A DNA stretch of 64,000 bases from Mixia osmundae IAM 14324 (GCF_000708205.1 NW_014575553.1:122101-186100); one strand, 5' to 3'. Shown: positions 1 through 12,001, numbered from the stretch's first letter. Numbers and translations are program-made. The notes: generated from the letters alone by a model not told the origin.

Positions 1-1388
1 AGTACAGGAGGATCTTCGAGATCCTCAGTGCAAATCCTGGCATCTCTCGAGGTTCTGGCAGCAAGGATCCTGCTGATGCCAGTGCCACCATCTCTGTGTC
101 ACGGGGCCTCGACTGGAAGCGCGCCTTTGGCCTCCATCTCTGGTATGGACCGCAACATGATGCGATCGCTTCTGTCCTACAGCGGTATCACGCAGCTTCC
201 AAAGATGTTCCAGGCGTTCAGCCGCCAGTTCCTTGGTTCGCCGAATGTGAGCCTGGTCGCGAATCAGACATTCAGGTCGCACCGCAGGCAGACATGCTGT
301 TCCGCTTGATCCAGCTCTATGTCTCGCCGGTGCAAGACCTCGAATCCGTCTTATTGCCTCAGGGCATTACACCATCAGCAGCAGATTATCGACTGTCCTG
401 GCATCTTTATACCCTGCTGGCAACGGCATTGAAGAAACGAGATTTTGACGACGTACCGGAACCATCCCCTGAAGGGACAGGCAACAGACATGGCAGCGCT
501 AGAGCCGACAGCCTGTGCTCGGACTATGCCAGCCAGCTAGAACTGATCGGTCTCTGGCAATGGGCGGCCTTCGTGCTGCTTCACTTGTCCGAAGAATCGG
601 GGTAGGTTCTGTACTCCGGACGATGCCATCTTGCTCATGAGGTCACTCACAGACGCGCCAAAGCGCTTAAGGAACTCCTGGCGCGCAATGCCGCTGACCT
701 AACTGACGAGATGCGCGACTTTCTCGAGAATACCATCTCTGTGCCATCGTACTGGATCGCAGAGGCAGAGGTATGTTGCACCTACTAATGATGATGTGCA
801 GCGAGACTCACATACATACAGGCACGCCTGGCTGAACATGAAAATCGCATCTGGGACGCTTATCAGCTGTACTTTGACGCCGGTTCTTTCAACGATGCGC
901 ACCGTTTGGCTGTGTCAGACCTGGCGCCAGAAGCGATCATTCGTGATGATATCGAGCTCCTTGTCGACATGCTGACACCGATGCGAGAGCGAAGCATTGC
1001 GGATTGGTCAACGGGTGGACAGGTGTTCGACGATTACTTGCGCTGCAAAGACCGTGTCGAGCATCTTCTGCGGGTCTATGCAACTGCCATTGAGCCTGAC
1101 CCAATGGAAGCTGCCGAATTGCTGCAGCTCATCACGATCAGTCTGCCGGCGATCACACGCCGTGTTGCTGCGCTTTACAAGGATACGGCCACGAATGCGA
1201 AGCATCGGGCCTGTGTCAGCGATATGCTGTCTCGCTTGATGCAGACGCAGCTTGCCGTCGATAGCGTGGGTGCACAGCTCGATAGATCTGATCAAATCGC
1301 TCTAGGCGATCTGACGCAAGCGGACGCCATTACATTCCTGACGAGTACGACAACAGCTTCCTTCTTACATGCTTGCGAAGCAACATGA
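1..1388 (+). CDS. NUP145: Nup98-96/Nup145 nucleoporin, C-terminal (Nup96) part, cut by window edge
   Basis: This is the C-terminal alpha-helical part of the Nup96 (yeast Nup145C) scaffold subunit of the nuclear-pore Y complex. The frame is open from the first bases, so the gene begins outside the window. The family signature is visible: a stretch reading RGLDWKRAFGLHLWYG, then ADYRLSWHLYTLL and LIGLWQWAAFVLLHL, as in Nup96 helical repeats. Two introns are supported by frame and consensus, about 602-652 and 771-821 (51 nt each). The second contains a TACTAAT-like branch site. The last exon is 906 onward in the same frame, ending at TGA 1386-1388. Whether the gene encodes a fused Nup98-Nup96 precursor cannot be seen here. 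It converges tail to tail with the next gene, only 8 bp away. Confidence 0.85.
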
Positions 1389-1396
1389 CGACAGCA

Positions 1397-3132
1397 TTAG
1401 GCTATTGCAGAGAGATCTGATCCCGCGTGCAGGTAAAGTCTTGCGCCATCGTTGCTAGCGACCGAGACGCGACGCAGATCACACAGCTCGTTGAGTACCG
1501 AGTCGATGCTGCCCGTCGAGACACGTTGCCATTTTGGATTCCAGGCACGGACTTGCTGACTGATTTCGTCGCATGACAATGCTTGCAAGCCTGATCTGCG
1601 TAAGACGAGGCCTATCGCTTGACCGAGTGTATCGACATTGACAGGCTCGTAGATTTCGTCGACCGTGAGCTTAGGGTTTGCCTTCTGCATGGCCAGCACA
1701 GCCCGATTTGTAGCTGCGTCGCTCGAGCGATCTGCGAGGACAACGGACCCTTCCTTGAAGAGCGCCAGCACGGCTTCGGTGATCAGACGGGTCGGATCTG
1801 TTGATTTGAGTTTGGTGACACTGGTCGTTTTGGGAATCGGTACGTAATCATTGCGTGATTTGAGTACGGAAAGCGGCGTGAGCGTGTTGGCGCGATGATT
1901 GGCACGGGCAAGACGGGCTGCGAAAGCTCTAATCTTGTCATCGTCCCGCAAGCGAGCAATCGAGAAGGCAGGCTCTTCAAGACGCGTCGCGATGAATTCT
2001 TCGATGTAGCCTCTGAATCTGTTGGGCTCGATCTGCCTACGAGTGAGCCGCGCAGGATCCTGCACCGAACTCAGCCGAAAGTAGCCTAGCATTCGAGCAG
2101 CTTACCTTAAGGCCAGACGGGCTATCGCCCTCACTGGCTGAGCTGGTCTCGGACACTTGCGATTGCGATATGCTGATGTCAAGCGCCGATTGAGATCTTG
2201 TTTGTCGTTCTTGGAGCTCTCTTGCCGTTCGCTCTATACCTTGCCGCCGTCGGGATTCCCAGACGGTGTTACCTATATCGACCGGCTTCGCATATACTTC
2301 GATTTTGAGTCGTGCGCATTCGATGATGTGTCGTGGCTCGGCTGATGGGCTGACGAGCGCCTCTGCGGAAGCGCATCAGCGTGGCAAAGGCGGTGATGTG
2401 CAGGCGCATGCCAATGAGTCTGACATTGATCTGTCGCCTCTGACGGAAGAGCTCTAGCATCCCTTGTATACGCACCAGAGTGCCGACCTTGAATGCTTCG
2501 CTGGGCTGCATCTCGCCTTCTCTGGCCTCTTGGCAGAGCTGCTCGTCTAGATCACGTGATATTCGCATCTTGCCTCGCAAGCCCTTTCGGGCCAGCGAGA
2601 GTGCGAGCTCGCTGCACCAGCAGACGCACTCTAGCACAGCAGTACCGTCGTCGACTGTCAATGATGAAGCGGGGTCAGTGAGGCAGGGCAAGAAAAGAAG
2701 AGCGACATGCCAGCGTATCTGACCATGCTCAGTCGATCGACGCTTGGGTTGTCCTTGCGCGGTGTCGTGTCGACGATTGCGCTGACGAGGAGGCCGACAA
2801 TCTCGACTCGCTTGGTGGGATAGCGACCGAGGAACCAGCAGTCTTGTTCTGTCCAGGCCAGTCACGATCAATCTGAGCAGATGTGCGCATCCACGCGACG
2901 TGCCTTGAACGGTCTCGTGTCGCATCCGTTTGAGTATGTCGACAGCACGGCATCTGACGAGCGCATGGTTGGCTAGCCATATACCGAGCAGAGCTTGATC
3001 CTTGTCGGTGAGTAGGCTAGCTGGCGAGACCCGATGTTTGGCGATGTCTACTTGTGGCGCGGTCGAGGCGCTGTTTCGGTGTGTGCTGCTCGCAACCTCA
3101 CCGTTCGTAGTTGCTTGCATTGTGTATGTCAT
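1397..3132 (-). CDS. STN1: CST-complex subunit Stn1 (telomere capping, OB fold)
   Basis: Probable Stn1, the OB-fold protein that with Ten1 (and Ctc1/Cdc13) protects telomeres and assists lagging-strand fill-in. After splicing the protein shows the Stn1 order: an N-terminal helix ending in AVDILKRMRHE, then WFLGRYPTKRVEIVG, then RYAVDDGTAVLECVCW, then GTLVRIQGMLELFRQRRQIN, which match beta strands of the Stn1 OB fold. A long C-terminal exon (1397 to about 2050) begins DPARLTRRQIEPNRFRGYIE, typical of fungal Stn1 C-terminal regions. At least four introns are needed. One is a GC-AG intron at 2655-2710, immediately before VDDGT. The ATG at 3132 is the first in frame; an earlier exon is possible. 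Identification rests on motif recall, not alignment. Confidence 0.72.
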
Positions 3133-3442
3133 GAGGATGATTCGCGGCTGCAAGGGGGCACTCTTGTCGCCCTCGTCTGGTGGATGGCTTGCTTGGGAGA
3201 GCGAGGAATGGGTCGGCTAGACGATTGCAGGCCGTTTCTGAGGCAGCTGCTCGGAGTTGCGTAGCGCCAGCATCATGCGTGTAAGTCCTTTGGAGATAGA
3301 TGCCTCCTCTGCGCAGTCACGGCAAGATCATGGACGATGACGGCGATGGCAAGCTTGCAAGCTTGCACGTCGCGACGAACTCGGCGCCTGTCGTGCCTCA
3401 GCCCGATCTCTCTTTGCTCGCTGGGCCGGGCAGACGGCCACC

Positions 3443-6029
3443 ATGGACGTCCTCAAAGCGGTTCAGACCTATGTGACGAAGATGCTCGCCCAAGCGCCGG
3501 GCGTCAAGGTGCTCTTGCTCGACACAGAAACGGTTTCGTCTGGCTTGCCGCGCACTGCAAGCACAGTGCTGAGACTGCAGCTCGAGGACAGACTCCCATC
3601 ATCTCGCTTGCATCGACAACTTCTCATCTGCTCTCGCACGAGGTCTACCTGACCGACAGGCTCGACAATATCACTCGCGAGGTGGCACAGACTGCTCTTG
3701 CCATGTTCGCCATCAGGCTCATGCGGCGTTCACAGAGGATGCCCCATTTGCAGTGCATATGCTTTCTCAGACCGTCAGCAACCAGTTTAGCAGCTCTCGA
3801 AGCAGAGCTTGCACACCCGCGCTATGCAGGCTATTGGCTCTGTTCGTTGGCCCGCCGCGAGATACGCGACTGTCTGCTGATTCGCCTCTGCCTGTCCAGA
3901 CTTTACCAACGTCCTCAAGAAGTCTGCAATCGAGCGCTTGGCCGAAGCAGACGAATATGAAGTTGTCAAGGAAGTTCAGGCGAGTGCCGACATTGCCAGT
4001 GCACACGTACCCGCCCTGATCTCGCCTGTTTGATCAGGAATTCTTTGCCGACTATTCACCGATTACGCAGTCGCACTTCTCGCTCAATCTTCTGCCCGTG
4101 CCACTCTCTTCTAGCGTGCAGGCAAAGTGAGCTTGTATTGACAGCTGTTATCCTGACTGAGCAACAAGCAGTCGGAGGAGACTCTATTCTGAGGTACCGA
4201 CTGCCTGGGATCTCTCGCCAGAGACGGGCAGCTTCGACCGCCACGTCGAGGGCCTGGCTGCTGTGTTGCTCAGTCTCAAGAAGAAGCCCATCATCCGCTA
4301 TGAGCGGATGTCACCTATGGCCAGGAAACTCGGCCAAGATTTGCTGGTCAGCTCGCTTGACCGCTTTTCAAGTGCCTGTCCTGAAGCCGCGGGAGACAGT
4401 ATCACATCTCGACAGAGTCCCAGCTCTTTGACTTTCGCCCTGCGGCAATTGCACCTTTGCTCCTGATATTGGATCGGAGGAACGATCCCGTCACGCCTCT
4501 TCTCAGCCAGTGGACATATCAAGCGATGGTACACGATCTCATTGGTATCAATAACGGTCGGGTGGACCTCAGCGGTGCACATGACGTGCGAGATGAGCTC
4601 AAAGTCTGCCACTCGCTCTACAATGGCGGCTCAGCTGATTGGCGGAGCAGGAAATCGTGCTGTCACCTGAGCACGATCCGTTCTTTGCCATGCGGCTCTA
4701 CGACAATTTTGGCGATCTAGGTGCTCAAATCAAGGATTATGTGGACGAATACCAATCACGATCTGCTTCTTCCTCCGTCAAGGATATCCAGACAGTGGCC
4801 GACATGAAGCGCTTCATCGAGGAGTACCCAGAATTTCGCAAGCTCGGCGGCAACGTCAGCAAGCACGTCGCACTTGTAGGCGAGCTCAGCAGATTGGTCG
4901 AGGTGCGCAAGCTGCTCGAAGTTAGCGAGCTAGAGCAGAGTCTCGCGAGCAACGAATCTCACGGCGCAGACCTCAGGGTGCGTACGACGTCTCGCATTGG
5001 GTGCAAACTGATGTGTGATTTCTGCAGAGTACGCAAATGATGATCGCTTCTCCAGACATTCCGAATGACAGTAAGCTCCGAATAGCAATCCTATACGCAC
5101 TGCGGTATCAGCGTTTCAATGGCAATGCGATCTCGCAAGTGGTTGCACTGCTCAAGCAGAATGGCATAGCCGATTCGGAAGCTGCCGTACGTCTGTGAGA
5201 TTGCGCGAGTGACGAGTGCTGAGCGTTCTGTGACAGCTCGTACATATTATGCTCAACTTTGCTGGTGCGGACCAGCGCCAGGACGATCTGTTCCGCAACG
5301 AGAACTTCTTCTCAAAAGGCAAATCTGCCCTCAAAGGCCTAAAGGGGGTCGACAATGTCTATACACAGCACACGCCGCACATCGCCCAGACGGTCGAGCT
5401 CCTCGTCAAAGGCCGATTGAAAGAGGCGAGCTACCCTTATCTCGACGTGCAGAGTATACCTCGAGACACACGGTCCGTTGATGACATGGCTTCTTTCTTT
5501 TGACTTTGTGTTGACAATTGTGTCACCTGACAGGTGTCAGGATGTCATCTTGTTCATCATCGGCGGCACGACTTACGAAGAGGCGCGCTCGATCGCAGTA
5601 CTAAATCAACAATTTGCACAGGCATCATCGTACTCGAATGCACCCGGTGCGCAGGCTCAGAACAACTTTGGTGCAGGCGTCAGACTTCTGCTGGGTGGCA
5701 CCGGCGTGCTGAATTCGACAATGTGAGTGTTCAGTGCTAGATTGGGAGGTCACGTTGACCGCGAGGGCAGGTTCCTCGATCTCGTTCGCGATGCTGCCGC
5801 TCGATTTCCGGCATCAATGACTTCCTCCGCGCTTTCCTTGCGACCAACAAGTCAGCCTCCACAAGCGACGCCGCAGACTAGTCAAGAAGGCTTGAATCTC
5901 AAAATTGGCAACCTTTCCCTCAATGTCGGGGGCAATGCCGGTGCAGGCCTCGAAGCCGGCGTGGACAATGTCAGAGACGCTGCGATGAACCTGTTCGGAC
6001 GAGTACGGAAGGGCGTCAATCAGCTATAG
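3443..6029 (+). CDS. VPS45: SM protein Vps45 (Sec1/Munc18 family)
   Basis: Vps45 binds syntaxins such as Tlg2 and Pep12 and promotes SNARE assembly for Golgi-to-endosome vesicle fusion. The start MDVLKAVQTYVTKML and the following GVKVLLLDTET are near-diagnostic, and the ATG at 3443 lies in a good Kozak context (GCCACCATGG). Further exons give HLQCICFLRPS, then a segment matching the family motif KSAIERLAEADEYEVVKEVQ, then FFADYSPITQSHFSLNLLP, ILDRRNDPVTPLLSQWTYQA and a C-terminal region with IIGGTTYEEARSI. The protein ends GRVRKGVNQL at 6029. There are many short introns. The one at 3980-4037 uses a GC donor (CAG|GCGAGT). The position near the C-terminus of IGGTTYEEA is as expected for SM proteins, supporting full length. 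Confidence 0.93.
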
Positions 6030-6467
6030 TCGCCAATGAATCCGAAGTATACGCTTGTTGTATGTAGCATGAAGTATGAACCCGGCATGCATCCCTCTAG
6101 CACAGAATTGTCGCAAAGACCCAGACGAAAGGCACAAATCAATCGTGTCGATAAGGCAGAGTAAGCAACGTCGCAGAGCGTCCATGAAAACCATCCAGTG
6201 ATTCGCCAGTCCTGAAAGTGATAGATGACCAATGTCGCGTCAAGCGTCTAGGTGCGTCGTCTGATCGAAGCAGCACGTCGAGCAGCCTGGACCTTCCTAC
6301 CGGCTTTGCTCTTTGGTTTGATGGCCGTCAGATGAGGTCGCAAGACGTTGAACAGGGGATGGACGAAAGCAGCTCCTGCTCAGTGCGCAGACAAACTGAT
6401 GAGCAGAGGTCGCAGTCGTCTGACTCTAGCAACGTACCATACTTTGAACGCGTCTCTTCGCGGAGGC
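6030..6467. other. Convergent 3' intergenic region
   Basis: This stretch lies between the stop codons of VPS45 and the HSF-type gene. Short open frames on both strands have no recognisable content. It probably holds only 3' untranslated sequence of both neighbours. Confidence 0.6.
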
Positions 6468-8165
6468 TCATGGCACCCTTGTGGCGTTTGCTGGGCTTGC
6501 CGCTCGTTTGCGGTCTGTGCGGTTGTCAGCAATGGCAATGAGAGTGCGGTTGTAGACTCGCATGACGTCGAGCTGCTCGAGCAGCTGGCTGGCGGATAAG
6601 CGGACTGTTGCAGAGTGTCAGTCCGGTACGCCCTGACAGGCACCAAAGCAATACTTACCGAAATCATAAGCCTGACCATTCGAACGAGTGTGGCTCAGCG
6701 AACATGCTAGCATGTCAAGTAAGTGCGCGCGTACATTGAACTGACGAAGAAGCGAATTGACGTTGGCGTGGTTGAAATAAGGCAGCAAGACAGACTGGGC
6801 AAAGCGCGGCTGGCCTGTATGACACAGACGAATTTTAGCTGGAGGTGGTACGTGCTCATATGCGCAGACCCACCCATGTCAATGAGGACAGAGCGCTGGT
6901 CTGGCAGCCAGCGAATGAAGCGCTCGAATGCAGAATTCTAAGTTGGCGTGTTAATGAAAGCTCGTTGTCGACGCGGTTGGCAAACGAACCTGGACGAGGA
7001 ACCAGAGGGTGGAGATGAAGCGTGTGACGGGTAGACCCGTGTAGATCCCTTGCTTGACGAGATCATGGGCGTTGGCGGGCTTGAGCGCGTAGCCATTGAT
7101 GGTCTCAAAAGGTTGTCCATTCAGTGAGGGGGAAGTGTCGGAACCTGAGTGATTTCGCTCTGCGTCGTCTCGATTATCGGCCTGGTGAAGGCTCGGTAGC
7201 GTGTGGGCAGACGACAAGACCGAGCTAGCGGGCGAGAGCCCATCTTGCGGGGTCAGACATACCGGCTGAGCAGCAGTGTGCGTTTGGTAAGAGTACGAAG
7301 CAAGCGGCAAGCCAGAGTAGAAACTGGTCTGAGCGGGAACGAAAGCAGGACCGGCTGCTGTGACATTGGCGGTCAAAGCCGAAAGGTGAGAACCGCCGTA
7401 AGGCGTGTCGAAGTAGAGAGGCTCTTGAGTGGAGCGAGTCAAGGGGCCCATGTAGGGGTAGGCAAGCGTGCTCTGCGCGAGAGCATGCTCGTGAGATACA
7501 GCCGGCTCATGCGAGAGACGGTGAAATGAGCGTACAGTGTGAAATGACGGATACTGTGAGCGAGTAGGATAAGCGGCGTACTGACGTGCACAGTCGAAAG
7601 GCATGGCCAGAGAGCGCGTCATCGGTTGTGGCTGGTTGGGGTTGTAGCCGACAGGTAAATGAAAATGATTGACACTGCCGGGATGCTTAGACATGCAGCT
7701 TTGATACCCCTCGTTGAACGAGTGATGTCCGTTGCCGTGCGTAAGAGCGGAGTGGTCGGGCGACATATTGAGCGGCAAGAGATGGCCATCATAGCCGTTA
7801 TCAGCTCGAGCATACTGACCGGTCAGCGATTCACGACGGCCGCCGCATGGGTCCTGCGACGGGAAGAGGTCCGGTTGAGAGTCTGAGTCGTTCGAGGAGC
7901 AACGGGTCTGAGCGAGATGATGATGGTGGTGGTGGTGGTGCTCGTTGACGTGCGAGTAGACGCTCTCGGGTGACAGAGGCGAGGACGTGAGCTCGTCCAT
8001 CCCAGCTGGGCTGAGCGTACAGCCGTCCTTAAGCAAAGGCGAGTCTGCCAGCAGACCGTACGACTCGAGCAAGTCGGTCGACTCAAAGGGAGCGAGTCGA
8101 GCGGTGGGGTGAGGACTCAAGAGCTCATCGAAGGCTTCCTCGCTCGAGCAAGACGGCCGTTGCAT
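6468..8165 (-). CDS. HSF-type transcription factor with C-terminal DNA-binding domain
   Basis: A heat-shock-factor-type winged-helix domain occupies the end of the protein. After splicing it reads TRFISTLWFLVQ, then NSAFERFIRWLPDQRSVLID, QPRFAQSVLLPYFNHANV and NSLLRQFNAYDF, matching the family pattern of a W-containing first helix, LPxYF, and RQxNxYxF in the recognition helix. Four introns (about 50-65 nt) interrupt this part; correct splicing gives a C-terminus LLEQLDVMRVYNRTLIAIAD followed by a short basic tail ending at TGA 6468-6470. The N-terminal 390 residues are one exon, low in complexity and rich in His, Ser, Pro and Tyr, with a run of eight histidines near residue 85. The ATG at 8165 is the first in frame. 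No heptad-repeat trimerisation region is evident. Target genes are unknown. Confidence 0.78.
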
Positions 8166-8711
8166 GGCAGTTGCGCCCGCGTGGTCGTGGCAATGCGAGG
8201 AGGCTCCGAGAAAACGGCTCTGGTGGATGATTGGCTCTCTCGCTCTGACAGGACGGGATGCGGTGACACTCAGAACGAACAAGTGTCGCAAAGCCGGGCC
8301 TGTCGAAGCAGAAGGAGAAGCAGCGAGTTTGAGACTCAAGACGGACGGGCGCGCTACTCATCCGCTAAGCGCGCTACGAGTCTGTCAGACGTTGTCTGTT
8401 TGGCAAGACGAGCAGAGGGCGATGCTAAGCGTCAAACGTATACGCGCGCCCGGGCGAAGTCGAAGATTGCATTCGGCCGAGAAGAGCCGGGTCTAGTGTG
8501 ACTCTCCACGGTGGACCTCGGTGACCGCGGACTGACAACGTAGGTGACCTGTGCTGCCCCTCTTGTATATCACCTCCAGTCTGCCTGTGTAGCCTGCGGT
8601 GTTGAAGCGGCGATGGCCGGAAGCAGTCGTCTGACGAGGATCGATAGACCATGCTCGGCTCAGAATACGGTCGATGGCTCGAATTTGCGTCTCAAGATAG
8701 CTTCAGAGGGA
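8166..8711. promoter_or_regulatory. Upstream region of the HSF-type gene
   Basis: 546 bp between the HSF-type start codon and the stop of the mitoribosomal gene, both on the minus strand. Open frames here are short and match nothing known. It presumably carries the HSF-type promoter and the 3' end of the neighbour; no specific site was recognised. Confidence 0.4.
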
Positions 8712-9047
8712 TCAGATGATCTCGAAGCCAGCAGCAGGCTTGCGCGGTACGTCCTTTGCCGTCACATTCTCGACGGTGACGAGCTCTTTGACTTTGAGGA
8801 TCATGCCGGCAAATTCGGGCCGATGAGGCTTGTAGACCGTCTGCATGCGCTTCTTCAGGCCTAGCGTCTTGAGCGAGAGCTTCGTCCGTTCCGGCAAACC
8901 GATAGGCGATCGTGTGAGCGTCACCTTGAACATTGGCTCTTGCGCTGCCTGTGGTGCGGCCATGGGAGCTGAGTTTGCTGCTGTCTTCGCCGTCGGTGCT
9001 GCTACAGTCGAAGAGCGCCGGAGTGTGCATACCGCTGACCTCAACAT
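8712..9047 (-). CDS. MRPL33: Mitochondrial large-subunit ribosomal protein uL30m
   Basis: A 111-residue single-exon protein of the L30 family, the mitochondrial version (yeast Mrpl33). The N-terminus MLRSAVCTLRRSSTVAAP is Arg/Ser/Ala-rich without acidic residues, as expected of a mitochondrial targeting sequence. The mature part contains FKVTLTRSPIGLPERTK, then LGLKKRMQTVYKPH and AGMILKVKELVTVENV, the conserved L30 pattern. The acidic-poor leader supports the ATG at 9047. It works in the large subunit of the mitochondrial ribosome. It lies head to head with the eL31 gene. Confidence 0.9.
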   Translation of the reverse strand: MLRSAVCTLRRSSTVAAPTAKTAANSAPMAAPQAAQEPMFKVTLTRSPIGLPERTKLSLKTLGLKKRMQTVYKPHRPEFAGMILKVKELVTVENVTAKDVPRKPAAGFEII

Positions 9048-9577
9048 GACTGAATTGCTGCCGGCATGTGAGCCATCTTGCCGGTATCTGTGCGATCATG
9101 GGCTCACCTTTTGCCTGGGAGCTTGTCGGCAATGCACGCTCGTCTACTTTGCGCGGGTGGAAGATGATCGGCGAGTGCACACTGAAGAGCTTACAGGTGC
9201 GCTGACTTTGATAAGATGATGCGGCAGGTGGCAGCAACATTCCATCGACGTGGCATAAGGGCGCGTGAGAATTTTGAGGTGTGGCTTTGACGTGAGAAGC
9301 GTCGAGGGCGAAGTCTCTGTCGAGTGTGCAAGCTGTAAGTGTCCTGTGCTTCTGTCCCCTGCGGCTTCTGCGCCACTGCCGAGCTCTCGCCGCTAGCTCT
9401 GTAGCTGTGCCAGACTCGCCTGTCGCTAGAAATCAGACTGGCAGAATCGCCAATATTGCAACCTCGACGACTTCCACGCCAGCCGCTGTACAACCAATCC
9501 CGGCAACTCACCCATAGCTAGAACGAATCGAAGAGCACATGCTGACGCTACTGTCTGGCTCGGACAGATCAATAGAG
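9048..9577. promoter_or_regulatory. Divergent promoter region between uL30m and eL31 genes
   Basis: 530 bp separate the start codons of the two divergent ribosomal-protein genes. No gene is apparent. Part of it may be an untranslated first exon of the eL31 gene. No specific factor site was assigned. Confidence 0.45.
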
Positions 9578-10063
9578 ATGGCACGGACAAAGGGAGAGAA
9601 GAAGCAGCGCTCTGCTCTGTCAGATGTCGTCACGAGAGAGTACACGATCCATCTGCACAAGCGGGTACACAGCGTGCAGTTCAAAAAGGCAAGCACGACC
9701 TTCTGATGGGCGTGGATCATGGCTCATCCCTGAGGTCCAATCACAGCGCGCGCCAAAGGCAGTCAAGGAGGTCGTCAAATTCGCGCAAAGCACGATGGGC
9801 ACTAAGCTCGTCCAGATCGACCCCACGCTCAACGCTGCCATCTGGCAAAAGGGCGTCAAGGATGTGCCCCGACGAATCAGAGTGAGACTGTCGAGGAAGC
9901 GAAATGACGACGAGGACGCAAAGGAGAAACTCCTCACCGTCGTCTCTCACGTCTCTGGCGTGACAGACTTCAAGGGTCTGCAGACTCAACTTGGTCGGTC
10001 TCCGCGTGCTGTTTTTGGGGAAGCGTCAAACTGACTGGTGATGCAGTCGAGGAAGATGCATGA
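9578..10063 (+). CDS. RPL31: 60S ribosomal protein eL31
   Basis: Cytosolic large-subunit protein eL31. Exon 1 (9578-9688) gives [20 protein letters not shown] and [17 protein letters not shown]. The frame then resumes at 9747 with [20 protein letters not shown], through [20 protein letters not shown] to [17 protein letters not shown] after a last intron near 10006-10046. The stop is TGA 10061-10063. The first intron (9689-9746, 58 nt) has a GC donor (AAG|GCAAGC) and a CACAG acceptor. A GT donor upstream would remove the conserved FKK, so the GC donor is favoured. The protein is about 120 residues, normal for the family. Confidence 0.93.
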
Positions 10064-10181
10064 GCTGCTGCAATCTTTTGTACTCATTCCTGCATGTCCT
10101 GTCGGCCTGCATGCTATATTCATGCCATGGTGTGCGCTTTGAGAGGTGTCGCAAGGCATGCAGAGGATTACAATCGTAGAA

Positions 10182-11840
10182 CTAGCCCACGCGGGTCACG
10201 AGGCCAGTGCCGATCGTCTTGCCTCCCTCACGGAGCGTGAAGCGGGATCCTTCCTCGATAGCTACATCGTGCACGAGCTCGCACGTCGCCTCGACGTTCT
10301 CGCCCGGCATGACTTGCTTTTCGTGTGCTTCATCGTTGAGCAGGGAGATGCTCGTCGTCACATCGGTCGTCCGTATGAACAACTGTGGTCTGTCGGTCCA
10401 CAAGCCTGTTAGCGGCTGCCGTCTGGTGAGCAAAAAGCACTGACCTATATCCTGAAGCGAAGGGAGCAAACCGACCGCCTTCTTCCTTTGTGAGCACATA
10501 GATTGATGCCAAGAACTTCTTGGTCGTCTTCATCGAGCCGGGCGCAGCAAGGACCATGCCGCGCTTGATCTGTTCGCGCTTGATGCCTCGCAAGAGTGCG
10601 CCCATGTTGTCGCCCGCCTCGCCCCGGTCGAGTTCCTTGTGGAAAGACTCGATACCGGTCAAGGTCGTCTTGAAAGGGGGGCCCAGACCGAGCACTTCGA
10701 CTTCTTGGCCCTTGCTGATCGTTCCTCGTTCTACTCTGCCTGTGACGACGGTGCCACGACCGGAGATGGAGAAACAGCCCTCGACAGGCATCAAGAAGGG
10801 CTTGTCGAGATCTCGGGTAGGCTGATCGAGCCATGTGTCGATGGAGTCCATGAGTGCTTCGATCGACTTGACACCGATCTCTGGATCTTTGCCTTGCAGT
10901 GCTGCAAGAGCAGACCCTTTGACGATGGGCGTGTTCTCGCCATCGAAGCCGTAGGTAGCGAGCAAGTCGCGCATCTCCATCTCGACGAGCTCGAGCATCT
11001 CTGGATCATCAATTTGATCGACCTTGTTGATGTAGATGACAATCTTCTGGATGCCCGTCTGACGGGCGAGGAGCAAATGTTCGCGTGTCTGGGGCATCTG
11101 ACCGTCTGTGGCGGCGACGACGATGATGGCACCGTCCATCTGTGAAGCGCCTGTGATCATGTTCTTGATGAAATCCTGATGGCCGGGCAGATCGATGTGA
11201 GCGTAATGTCGCTTGGCGGTCTCATACTCGACATGGGCAGCCGAAATCGTGATTCCTCTCGCCTTTTCCTCGGGCGCCTTGTCAATCTGGTCATAGTCCA
11301 TGAACTTGCCGGTCCCCATCTTCTCCGCTTGCGTCTTTGTGATCGCTGCCGTCAAGGTCGTCTTGCCCTACGCGCACACAGCCCGAGCGTGAGGAGATTG
11401 CGCCGGACAGGATAGTAAACTTACATGATCGACGTGGCCGATCGTGCCAATGTTGAGATGAGGCTTGGATCGCTTGTACTTTTGCGCTGCTTCGGCTGCA
11501 TACGTTCGGGTGCCTGTTCGGTCGACATGAGCGCTCAGCCTGTCATCGACGTCGCGATGCTCGCGCTTACTCTGCCATGTCAGGGCAGCCGCTGCGGCTG
11601 ACCTTGTGCGAGGGAGAGGCGCTCTGATCGAGGAGGTCGAAAGCGAGCGAGCTGTTAATTAATCGACGACGTAAGCTCTCCTGGCGGAAGTACACGCCGC
11701 CGGTGGAGCTTACAGGCTAACACTTGCGGCGAGCGACAAGAGGCTGCCAGAACAGGCGCAGGTGCGACACTCCGCGAGCTGAGTGCGATTGCATGCTTTC
11801 GAGACAAGCTGGCTCCCCCTCGGAGCGCTGGCGTTGGCAT
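10182..11840 (-). CDS. TUF1: Mitochondrial translation elongation factor Tu
   Basis: GTP-dependent factor delivering aminoacyl-tRNA to mitochondrial ribosomes. GTPase motifs are clear: the P-loop GHVDH|GKTTL, the switch-[18 protein letters not shown], and a G5-type GSALAAL, followed by domain II ([19 protein letters not shown]) and domain III ending [15 protein letters not shown] at 10182. An intron at about 11366-11423 divides the P-loop between GHVDH and GKTTL. A second intron near 10391-10444 precedes [11 protein letters not shown]. The N-terminus is assembled from small exons. An open stretch starting at ATG 11840 reads [20 protein letters not shown], a plausible mitochondrial presequence, but its splicing to the catalytic part was not fully resolved. 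Confidence 0.9.
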
Positions 11841-12001
11841 CTTTGGCTTCGGCGGCTTCCCAAAATTTTGGCCTGAAGATGCGCTGCCACGTCATCATCC
11901 GAGAGAACTTGGGCGCCTGGCGAGGACGGCGTGTGACAGCTTGTGAAGGCAATATGGCGTCAGTCTTTCTGCTCTCCAGATTGGCAGAGCTGACGACAGG
12001 C

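Noticed and set aside
2698-2725. A 23-nt intron in STN1 (gtcgatcg...gtcag) that would keep the frame
   Set aside because: It leaves an intron-like pyrimidine tract and branch site in the coding sequence. A GC-AG intron at 2655-2710 gives a better match to the Stn1 strand before VDDGT.
7916-7945. Histidine run in the HSF-type protein as an engineered tag
   Set aside because: It is inside a native disordered region with other His-rich patches; codons are mixed and the context is natural.
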